Of a stretch of DNA of 35,711 nt, positions 1 to 6,203 are shown piece after piece. The DNA is from Clostridiales bacterium UBA1752 (lineage in GTDB: Bacteria; Bacillota; Clostridia; Oscillospirales; CAG-382): assembly GCA_002314835.1 (NCBI GenBank), contig DCHM01000018.1:4921-40631 (forward strand), read 5' to 3'. Below the pieces are notes generated by a model that had not been told where the DNA came from, ran no database searches, and was given only the letters and a program-made list of their open reading frames with translations. A program made the position numbers and the translations under genes. Position 1 is the stretch's first letter, and each line of letters starts with the position of its first letter.

Positions 1-7
1 TTTTAAT

Positions 8-58
8 GTTGCGTAGCAACAATTCATGCGCGTAGCGCAATTTATCTTGCGTCAGCAA
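8..58. repeat. three tandem short palindromes (hairpin repeat)
   Basis: Three consecutive short inverted repeats spaced about 19-20 nt apart: GTTGC-GTA-GCAAC at 8-20, TGCGC-GTA-GCGCA at 27-39, and TTGC-GTCA-GCAA at 47-58. Each is followed by an AATT-like tract. The stem bases differ between units but the pairing is kept, which points to a hairpin-forming intergenic repeat rather than coding sequence. No family name is assigned. Confidence 0.6.
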
Positions 59-182
59 CAATTTCGGGATTTTCGGTCGTAAACGTATCTTTTTAGCGCT
101 TTGTAGGTTATGTTGAACTGCCGCATTTTGCATTTAAGCCCATTTCAGAGCTGATACCGGAAAAGGCGTATCGGTTAGTGCG

Positions 183-267
183 GCTGATGAGACGCGCACG
201 CCGTCGCGTGCTGACTGCTCGGAGCATAGCTCCTTCGCACCACTTTTTGGGGTTAAAGTCCATCAGC
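183..267. other. tRNA-like hairpin cluster next to tRNA-Leu
   Basis: Outer arms GCTGATG (183-189) and CATCAGC (261-267) are perfectly complementary. They enclose the hairpins GCACGC-CGTC-GCGTGC (196-211) and GGAGC-ATA-GCTCC (221-233), plus a T-loop-like GGGGTTAAAGTCC (249-261). Positions 182-194 nearly repeat the 3' end of the adjacent tRNA-Leu gene at 311-323 (12 of 13 bases). The layout resembles a degenerate cloverleaf, but no intact tRNA can be folded. It may be a decayed tRNA copy, an old attachment-site duplication or a structured leader. Function unknown. Confidence 0.35.
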
Positions 268-278
268 ATAATCGCAAC

Positions 279-307
279 AAAAAAGGACGACAGTGTCGTC
301 CTTTTTT
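279..307 (-). terminator. Rho-independent terminator of tRNA-Leu
   Basis: Near-perfect palindrome (AAGGACGACA against TGTCGTCCTT) flanked by A and T runs, immediately downstream of the minus-strand tRNA-Leu. The hairpin plus T-run works for minus-strand transcription. Confidence 0.8.
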
Positions 308-308
308 A

Positions 309-388
309 TGCGGCTGATGGGACTTGAACCCATATGGTTGCCCACACGCCCCTCAAACGTGCGCGTCTGCCAGTTCCGCCACAGCCGC
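309..388 (-). tRNA. tRNA-Leu (anticodon GAG)
   Basis: The minus strand folds as a tRNA. The acceptor GCGGCTG pairs with CAGCCGC and the discriminator is A. The anticodon stem CACGT/GCGTG encloses loop TTGAGGG, giving anticodon GAG, which reads CUC/CUU Leu codons. The T-arm is ATGGG-TTCAAGT-CCCAT. The variable region (TGGGCAACCAT) is short for a class II tRNA but can form a small stem. CCA is not encoded. A strong promoter lies upstream and a terminator downstream, so it is a single-gene transcription unit. Confidence 0.93.
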
Positions 389-430
389 ATGCCGTGTTTT
401 GCGGGATGCACTCTCGCGAGCGCAAAATCT

Positions 431-458
431 ATTATACACGAAATAAGATATTTGTCAA
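431..458 (-). promoter_or_regulatory. sigma-A promoter for tRNA-Leu
   Basis: On the minus strand TTGACA (458-453), a 16-bp spacer and TATAAT (436-431), about 40 nt upstream of the tRNA 5' end. Both hexamers match the consensus exactly. Confidence 0.8.
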
Positions 459-477
459 GTGTTTTTTTGAGATAAAA

Positions 478-675
478 TCAAATATTTGCATTTTTGATGT
501 TCAGCATCGGGATAGGCGGCTCGGGCACTACCTTTAGCAGGTCGGCGACAAAATCCGAGCAGCATCCGCGCGCCTTGACGAGACCTTTTTTTGAGCAGAG
601 GCAGGCGTCGGTGTCAGCCAAAACAACAGATTTTTCGCAGTTGGCACAAATCTTTTCGAGCTTTTCTTTTTGCAT
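478..675 (-). CDS. small Cys-rich conserved protein (putative zinc-binding)
   Basis: A 65-residue protein with motif CANC near the N-terminus, a later CLCSKKG segment, then CC, and a Pro-rich C-terminal tail. Paired Cys motifs of this kind suggest a single structural zinc site. I recall similar short proteins of unknown function in Clostridia but cannot name the family. The ATG at 675 is chosen because AGGGTGA lies 5 nt upstream; GTG 684 and ATG 681 are alternatives. It follows the YlbJ-like gene on the same strand after 34 nt, so the two are probably co-transcribed. Function unknown. Confidence 0.65.
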   Translation of the reverse strand: MQKEKLEKICANCEKSVVLADTDACLCSKKGLVKARGCCSDFVADLLKVVPEPPIPMLNIKNANI

Positions 676-709
676 TTTCATCACCCTGTTTCATTATATA
701 ATACGCGGC

Positions 710-1528
710 TTATTTTGTCAAGAATAAAAAGCCGAGCACACCCAAAACGACACCCGAAATCCCCCTCACCGCGAGGTATGGCGCCATGCTTATTTCGTCG
801 CCGAGCGCGCTCTTTACCTGCATTGCCGCACAAAAACCGCCCACGCCGCATATAGCCGCAAGAGCCGCACCGTTACCTGCGGCACAATAGCACCCGAGCG
901 ACAGCTCGCTCGCACCGCATATCAGTATTTTTGCCAAGCTCGGCAGGGCAAAAGTCCTCGTTATCAGCTCGGCAGGCAGCGAAAAAACTATTATCACGCC
1001 GCATATTTCTATCATTTGCAGTGCCGCCTGCTTTACCGCGGACAAAAGGTCTGCCTTGCGAGAATGACTGCATGGCGTGACTTTTATCCTCATTACCCTG
1101 CTTGCTATTATCAGGACGGTTAATTGCCAGACGAATATCAGCACGCCGCTCCAAAGGTTGCCGAGCAGTATATTACCCACGTACCCGACCGTGAATGACA
1201 GCGAAGCACCCGACGAGCAGGCGCACAGCCTTGCCGCGCCGTCTCGGTCGATGCTGCCGCGGTCGTACAGCCGCCTCGCCATAACCGCTCCGCTCGGATA
1301 GCCCGAGCAGGCTCCTATCAGTAGGATTGCGAGAGTGTTGTCGGCATTTACCGTCATACCTGCAAGCTGAGAAACGACGAGCGAAACGAACAACTGCGGC
1401 ACAATCACCGTGACGCAAAAATCAAGCCTCAAAGCGACGGCAGACGCTATCCTGCCCGACAGCAGAGTGCAGGCGGCGAGCAGTGCCATTATCGTTATCG
1501 CAGGCAAAAGCTCTCTTGCTTTTTTCAT
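710..1528 (-). CDS. YlbJ/SpoVV-like integral membrane protein
   Basis: A 272-residue polytopic membrane protein rich in Ala, Leu, Val and Ile, with about six to eight hydrophobic segments. The SGYPSGAVMARRLYD and CSSGASLSFTVGYVG segments resemble the nucleoside-recognition (Gate) fold of the sporulation protein YlbJ (SpoVV), which acts in the spore envelope to move dipicolinate. It is clearly shorter than the roughly 400 residues typical of YlbJ, so it may be a short paralogue. The start is ATG 1528, preceded by GGGTGAT; GTG 1540 is a less likely start. It diverges from yqfC-yqfD, which supports a sporulation role by inference only. Confidence 0.6.
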   Translation of the reverse strand: MKKARELLPAITIMALLAACTLLSGRIASAVALRLDFCVTVIVPQLFVSLVVSQLAGMTVNADNTLAILLIGACSGYPSGAVMARRLYDRGSIDRDGAARLCACSSGASLSFTVGYVGNILLGNLWSGVLIFVWQLTVLIIASRVMRIKVTPCSHSRKADLLSAVKQAALQMIEICGVIIVFSLPAELITRTFALPSLAKILICGASELSLGCYCAAGNGAALAAICGVGGFCAAMQVKSALGDEISMAPYLAVRGISGVVLGVLGFLFLTK

Positions 1529-1529
1529 A

Positions 1530-1568
1530 AAATCACCCACGAGAGTATATTATTGTATCGGGTGATTT
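1530..1568. repeat. inverted repeat between divergent ylbJ-like and yqfC
   Basis: AAATCACCC (1530-1538) and GGGTGATTT (1560-1568) are perfect inverted copies around a 21-bp AT-rich core (1539-1559). Each arm also serves as the ribosome binding site of one of the two divergent genes. It could simply be two identical Shine-Dalgarno sites, or an operator for shared control. Confidence 0.45.
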
Positions 1569-1571
1569 AGC

Positions 1572-1793
1572 ATTAAAAACATACTATCTTTCGGCACGTA
1601 TATTGAAATCCGCGGCAAAGAGTACGTAATATGTCAAGGCTCGACGGGAATGACAGACTACACGTCGGGCTCGGTCGTGCTGGCTACCGTCACAGGCAAG
1701 CTAATCATAACGGGGCAAAACCTGCGCCTCGACTATATGGCAGGCGACCGCATAGCGATAAAAGGCGTCATCGAGGCGGTAAGATATGGATAA
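1572..1793 (+). CDS. yqfC: sporulation protein YqfC, probable ATT start
   Basis: The frame closed by TAA at 1791-1793 encodes FGTYIEIRGKE near the N-terminus and then VTGKLIITGQNLRLDY and DRIAIKGVIEAVRYG. This matches the YqfC pattern (IGN..IYIEN..., GKLIITGKNL, IEG.I..I.F). YqfC is a small, mother-cell-expressed sporulation protein normally encoded beside yqfD, and here the last codons overlap the yqfD start. An in-frame TGA at 1563-1565 excludes an upstream start and no ATG, GTG or TTG start fits. ATT at 1572 lies 6 nt after GGTGA, giving 73 residues. That is about 20 shorter at the N-terminus than usual. N-terminal decay is the alternative. Confidence 0.7.
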   Translation: MKNILSFGTYIEIRGKEYVICQGSTGMTDYTSGSVVLATVTGKLIITGQNLRLDYMAGDRIAIKGVIEAVRYG

Positions 1794-2976
1794 ACTGTAT
1801 TTTGCAGTCTTTGGCGGCTATCAGATAAAGACGACCGTCGAAATGCTCGGCAGGCTGTCCGGTGCAGGGGTTTATTACACGATTGCCGAGCCGTGCGACG
1901 GTGGGATAACGGCGTATATTACGCTCTTTGGGCTGACGAGAGCCGAGAGCGTCGCCGCAGTCCACGGCTCGGATTTGACGGTAGTCAAAGCCACGGGCAT
2001 ACCGTTTATCGTATCGCGCTATCGCAAAAGGATAGGCATATACGTCGGCATGGCGCTTGCCTGTCTTATGCTGTTTGCGTCTCAGCTTTTTGTTTTCGGC
2101 GTTAGCGTGACGGGCAACAAAAACCTGTCTGACGGTCAGATAAAACGAGTGCTCGAGCACTGCGGAATATACGTAGGAGCTTTTATACCCGACATCAGGG
2201 TTTATACGGCCGAAACAAACGCCGTTTTGCTAGAGGAGGACCTCTCCTCGGTCGCTATCAATATCAAAGGCAATCATATAGAGGTGGACGTCATAGAGCG
2301 AGTTCACGCGCCGCAGGTGCAGAGCAAGGACGGCGTCAGTGACCTCGCCGCCTCGGACAGCGGCATAGTCGTTGACGTGCAGGCAAAAAACGGTTATCCG
2401 CTCGTCAAGGTCGGCGACGCGGTAACAAAGGGTCAGGTGCTCGTAACGGGCGACGTGACTACCAAAAACGGCACTCACTATTACTGCCGCGCGATAGGCT
2501 CGGTTTTTGCCGAGGTCAAAAAAAGCTTTACCGTCAAGGTGCCTACCGTGCTTACAAAGCGATGCTTTACGGGGCAAAAGCGCACGCAAACGCAATACAC
2601 CTTGCTCGGCTACCCGATATTGACGCTCGGCGAAGCGGCAAAATACGACTTTTGCGAATGTGAGAGCAGCCAAACCGAGCTAAAGCTATTTGGCATGTCA
2701 ACCACGCTTTTTAAGACGACTAACACGTACAGCGAATACGTTTATCAGTCGTACGCCATAGACGCTTCCACCGCAAAAGCGCGGTGCTTGGCGGCGCTGA
2801 AGCAGTATCTTGAGAGTATCAGTGACAGAGTAAAGGACTACGACTACCTGATACGCTACGACGCAAAAAGTGATGCGTACATACTCGATGCACACATCAC
2901 CTTAATCAAAGATATTGCTTACGAAATCGTACCGTCATTAAGCCCTTCGGCGAGCGAAAGTATCGACAGAGCGTAG
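1786..2976 (+). CDS. yqfD: sporulation protein YqfD
   Basis: A 396-residue sporulation membrane protein of the YqfD family. The soluble N-terminal region (about 1-80) is followed by one transmembrane helix at about 84-110, then a large extracytoplasmic region beginning VTGNKNLSDGQIKRVLEHCGI. That segment looks like a POTRA-type module, followed by a conserved DGVSDLAASDSGIVVDV region. YqfD is needed for efficient spore formation in Bacillus subtilis, though its precise mechanism is unclear. The ATG overlaps the end of yqfC, the usual coupled arrangement. phoH, often next in other Firmicutes, is absent. The 3' end overlaps convergent pepV by 58 nt. Confidence 0.9.
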   Translation: MDKLYFAVFGGYQIKTTVEMLGRLSGAGVYYTIAEPCDGGITAYITLFGLTRAESVAAVHGSDLTVVKATGIPFIVSRYRKRIGIYVGMALACLMLFASQLFVFGVSVTGNKNLSDGQIKRVLEHCGIYVGAFIPDIRVYTAETNAVLLEEDLSSVAINIKGNHIEVDVIERVHAPQVQSKDGVSDLAASDSGIVVDVQAKNGYPLVKVGDAVTKGQVLVTGDVTTKNGTHYYCRAIGSVFAEVKKSFTVKVPTVLTKRCFTGQKRTQTQYTLLGYPILTLGEAAKYDFCECESSQTELKLFGMSTTLFKTTNTYSEYVYQSYAIDASTAKARCLAALKQYLESISDRVKDYDYLIRYDAKSDAYILDAHITLIKDIAYEIVPSLSPSASESIDRA

Positions 2977-4313
2977 ATGGCAAAGGCTTTTGCCATATCC
3001 GAACGCTTGATAGCCTCGTCGCGCTGATGAGCGCCGCCTACGTCGGAGTCGGAATACTGATTTGGCAATACCGCGCCGAAAGCGACGCAGTTTTTGAGCT
3101 CCTTGGCATAGGTGCCGCCGCCCATGGTATAAGGCTTGCATTCTACGCCGAGCACCTCCGAGCAAGCGCCGTTGAGCGCCAGTATCTTGGCGTCGGTGGG
3201 CGAAAAATGATAGCCTTTACTCATTCTCACGAGAGTAACCTTGGCGTCGTACTTTGATACAGCCTTTGCCACGGTGTCCTCAAAGCTGTCCTCGCCTACG
3301 CCCGGGATAGCGCGTATATTAAAGGTCATAACGGCACTCGCGCCGTCATATCTTATCATACTGCCTACGCAGGTCAGATAGCCGAAATCGGTGTCTGTAG
3401 CCGCAATGTCGAGCGTATTGCCGAGGTATTCGCTTGCGGCGGTGGAAATAAAGTCAAAAGCCTTGCAGGAGCATACGTTTTTGCCGAGGTAGGACGCGAG
3501 CTTTGCTATCGCGTTGATGCCCGTCTCGGGCATAGCGGCGTGTGCGCCCTTGCCTGATGCGGTGACTAATATGCCGCCGTCTTTGTGCTCCAAAGTGATG
3601 CCGTCACACTCCGGCAGGCTGTCATATCCCTTGACGAGTGCCGTAGCAACGTCGGGCACGGCGTTGCTGACGACGCCGCCGTTAATATCGGCTATGCATT
3701 CGGGCAGCTTGCCGAGGTCTATTTTGAGTGCGATTATATTCTTTTCGCCTATGCAGACGGGGAACTCCGAGTCGGGAGTGAACGAAAACCAAGGAGCCTG
3801 CGCCACTTTTGAGAAATATGCGAGGTCGGACGAACCAACCTCCTCGTCACTGCCTGCTATCAGCTTGACGGTAAACGGCAGGTCGTAGCCCTGCTCCTTT
3901 AAAAATCTCATAACGTACAGACCGATGAGCACGGGGCCCTTGTCGTCCTCGGTGCCTCTGCCGATATATTTGTCACCATCTACGGTTAGCTTGTAGGGCG
4001 GATAGCTCCAGCCGTTGCCGCAGGGCACTACGTCGAGGTGTCCGACGATGCCGACTTCTCTTGTTTTGTCGCCGTAAGCAATAGTGCCACAGTGATACTC
4101 GTAGTTGTGAGTGTCAAAGCCGTACGCCTTGCCCATATCGAGTGCGGCGTCAAGCGCCATGGCGGGCTTTTTGCCGTAAGGATAGATGCCGTCAGCGTCT
4201 GATACCACGCTGTCTATCTCGATAAGACGTGCCAAATCTCTCTCAAATTCCGCTTTTATATCCGCGCGGTCAAAAAACGCCTTTGCGTCGCTGATTATCT
4301 GTTTTTTATCCAT
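2919..4313 (-). CDS. pepV: M20 family dipeptidase PepV (Sapep)
   Basis: A 464-residue metallopeptidase of the M20 PepV/Sapep group, which hydrolyses dipeptides in the cytoplasm using a two-metal centre. Visible motifs are GHLDVVP (residues 91-97, metal His and Asp), RGTEDDKGP (119-127, bridging Asp) and GSDEEVGSSD (154-163, catalytic Glu pair). A C-terminal metal-ligand region contains GGGTYAKEL and GGAHQRDE. Length agrees with the family (about 460-470). It is the second gene of a minus-strand pair with divIVA, starting within the last 8 nt of that gene. Its 3' end runs 58 nt into the opposite-strand yqfD. Confidence 0.93.
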   Translation of the reverse strand: MDKKQIISDAKAFFDRADIKAEFERDLARLIEIDSVVSDADGIYPYGKKPAMALDAALDMGKAYGFDTHNYEYHCGTIAYGDKTREVGIVGHLDVVPCGNGWSYPPYKLTVDGDKYIGRGTEDDKGPVLIGLYVMRFLKEQGYDLPFTVKLIAGSDEEVGSSDLAYFSKVAQAPWFSFTPDSEFPVCIGEKNIIALKIDLGKLPECIADINGGVVSNAVPDVATALVKGYDSLPECDGITLEHKDGGILVTASGKGAHAAMPETGINAIAKLASYLGKNVCSCKAFDFISTAASEYLGNTLDIAATDTDFGYLTCVGSMIRYDGASAVMTFNIRAIPGVGEDSFEDTVAKAVSKYDAKVTLVRMSKGYHFSPTDAKILALNGACSEVLGVECKPYTMGGGTYAKELKNCVAFGAVLPNQYSDSDVGGAHQRDEAIKRSDMAKAFAIYALSILSLAEGLNDGTIS

Positions 4314-4848
4314 TGTTTTCTCCGGTACTAACGTTATTTTCTATTTCTCCGAGTCCTGCCTCTATTGCTGCCTTGGCTTTTTCAAGTCCCTCGGTTATCG
4401 CTCTTTGACGCTCGGCGTAGCTCTCGGCGGATTTTTCTATCTGAGCACAGCGCTCACGGGTGTCGGCTATTATCTGCTTGCTCTCGTTTTCGCCCTGCAG
4501 CCTTGCCTCGGCGACTATGCGCTCTGCCTCGGCGTTTGCCTTGGCTATTATCTCGGCGGCACGCTCGTCGGCTAACTGCAGTCGCTCGCCGATTTGTGCG
4601 CAAAGCGACTCGTATTTTGCGTTAACCTCGTTAAGCTTTGCCTCGTCATCGGCAATTTGCGCCGCGTATTCATCCTGCCTTGCGGCAAGCTCATCCTGCA
4701 ATTCTTTGATTTCGATGCGTAGCTCACGGGCGTTTTCGGTCAGCTCTTTAATCTTGTATTCGCTGTCAGCCACGAGATTGACGATAAAAGTATCGACCTC
4801 GTTGGTGTCGTAGCCCTTCATTCTCTTGTTAAAGTATGCAACTGCCAT
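4306..4848 (-). CDS. divIVA: DivIVA-domain protein
   Basis: A 180-residue protein beginning MAVAYFNKRMKGYDTNEVDTFI, the DivIVA/GpsB N-terminal lipid-binding signature (F...GYD..EVD.F). Continuous coiled coil follows from about 30 to 165, rich in Glu, Ala, Lys and Arg. DivIVA proteins bind curved membrane at poles or septa and recruit division or polarity factors. In spore formers they can also anchor the chromosome. It is the first gene of the pair with pepV. Paralogues with other roles (such as SepF-associated DivIVA-like proteins) exist, so the exact orthology is uncertain. Confidence 0.85.
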   Translation of the reverse strand: MAVAYFNKRMKGYDTNEVDTFIVNLVADSEYKIKELTENARELRIEIKELQDELAARQDEYAAQIADDEAKLNEVNAKYESLCAQIGERLQLADERAAEIIAKANAEAERIVAEARLQGENESKQIIADTRERCAQIEKSAESYAERQRAITEGLEKAKAAIEAGLGEIENNVSTGENNG

Positions 4849-4917
4849 AATTACCTCAGCGTTTCCCCAAAGCGTATCGCGTCAAAACGACACGGATTGA
4901 TAAAATATTCATATTTT

Positions 4918-4945
4918 ATTTTACCACAAATGCGTAAATAATCAA
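4918..4945 (-). promoter_or_regulatory. probable promoter for divIVA-pepV
   Basis: Minus-strand TTGATT (4945-4940), a 16-bp spacer and TAAAAT (4923-4918), about 70 nt upstream of divIVA. The sequence between divIVA and the divergent symporter gene is strongly AT-rich. Confidence 0.55.
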
Positions 4946-4967
4946 GAGCAAAATTGAGGAAATTGTA

Positions 4968-6203
4968 ATGCTTGTGTACCTGCGTGATATTTTATGGAAT
5001 GCCCTCGGCGTTTTGCTGATAGTATTCGGCGGCGTTTATTTCACCGTTAAAAGCGGTTTTGTGCAGTTTAAGGTCAAAGATAACCTGCAAAGCATCAGCA
5101 AGGCTCTCTGCCGCGAGGGAGGCTTTGCCGCCATGGCTACGGCACTCGGCGGCACGGTCGGTGCGGGCTCGGTCGTCGGAGTAGCGGTGGGCATAGCCGC
5201 AGGCGGAGCAGGCAGTATATTTTGGATGTGGATAAGCGGACTGCTCGGTATGGCGCTGAGATATACCGAAACCAAATACGCCCTCTCGGACAGGATAAGG
5301 CACAAAGGCAAATACATAGGCGGCGCAATGGTCAGCCTGTCAAGGCTCGGTTGTCACAGGATGAGCAGGCTGTTTTGCGTCGCCGCGATAATCGTTTCGC
5401 TCGGGACCGGCAGTATGACGCAGAGCGGAGCCGCCTCGGCATCGCTCGAGGTTTACGGGGTAAACAAATACGCCTTGGGCGCTTTGATAGCTCTCGCCGT
5501 GCTCGGGGTAGTCGTTTTTGGCAAATCAGCGGTGCTGAAAGCCGATGCAGTCATAGTGCCGATTTGCTGTGGCACGTATATATTGCTTTTGATGCCGATA
5601 ATCTTTTGTCACATAGACAAACTGCCAAAGGTTTTGGGCGAAATATTCGCCTCGGCATTCGGCTTTGACTCTGTGACGGGAGGGTTTGCCGCTTTTGCCC
5701 TCGCACGGGCGGTGAGAGAAGGCGTGACGAGAGGCACGTTCTCCACCGAATGCGGCATGGGCTCGGCACCGCTCTGCTACTGTGGAGTGCAGGACTTTGA
5801 CATAGAATCAAAAGCCAAGCTCGGCATAGCCGAAATATTTACCGACACCTTTATTATTTCAACCCCAACCGCACTATGCCTGCTGTGCGGAGGATATTCG
5901 TCGTCGGTGCAGATGATGGGAGCTTTTTACGGCTCCTTCGGCAAGGCGATAATATGCGTGCTCGTCTGCGTATTTGCCATTGCCGCGATGCTCGGATGGT
6001 ATTATTACGCAGGAGTGTGCATAGAGTTTTTAAGTGACAAAAAATCGCTTTGCCGCATATATACGGCACTGTCGGTCGCGTCGGCTTTTGCAGGTGCAGT
6101 ACTGCCTCAAAATGCAGTCTGGGCTATTGCCGATATTGCAAACCTTTTTATGTTATTGCCAAATATGTATATGCTGTTTGTAAAGGTAAAAAAGCATGAA
6201 TGA
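4968..6203 (+). CDS. alanine/glycine:cation symporter (AGCS) family protein
   Basis: A 411-residue polytopic membrane transporter with about ten hydrophobic segments. Family signatures are GGTVGAGSVVGVAVGIAAGG (about 61-80), the FWMWISGLLGMALRYTE stretch, and TRGTFSTECGMGSAP, equivalent to the F.NEAG.GSAP motif. AGCS proteins import alanine or glycine with Na+ or H+. It is somewhat shorter than the usual 440-480 residues. The start ATG follows TTGAGGA at a suitable distance. The 3' end overlaps the P-type ATPase by 8 nt, implying co-translation. The actual substrate cannot be told from sequence. Confidence 0.88.
   Translation: MLVYLRDILWNALGVLLIVFGGVYFTVKSGFVQFKVKDNLQSISKALCREGGFAAMATALGGTVGAGSVVGVAVGIAAGGAGSIFWMWISGLLGMALRYTETKYALSDRIRHKGKYIGGAMVSLSRLGCHRMSRLFCVAAIIVSLGTGSMTQSGAASASLEVYGVNKYALGALIALAVLGVVVFGKSAVLKADAVIVPICCGTYILLLMPIIFCHIDKLPKVLGEIFASAFGFDSVTGGFAAFALARAVREGVTRGTFSTECGMGSAPLCYCGVQDFDIESKAKLGIAEIFTDTFIISTPTALCLLCGGYSSSVQMMGAFYGSFGKAIICVLVCVFAIAAMLGWYYYAGVCIEFLSDKKSLCRIYTALSVASAFAGAVLPQNAVWAIADIANLFMLLPNMYMLFVKVKKHE

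Noticed and set aside
1768..2160. Antisense reading frames inside yqfD and many other genes
   Set aside because: They overlap strongly supported genes, have no ribosome site and give Arg-rich or unlike-protein sequences.
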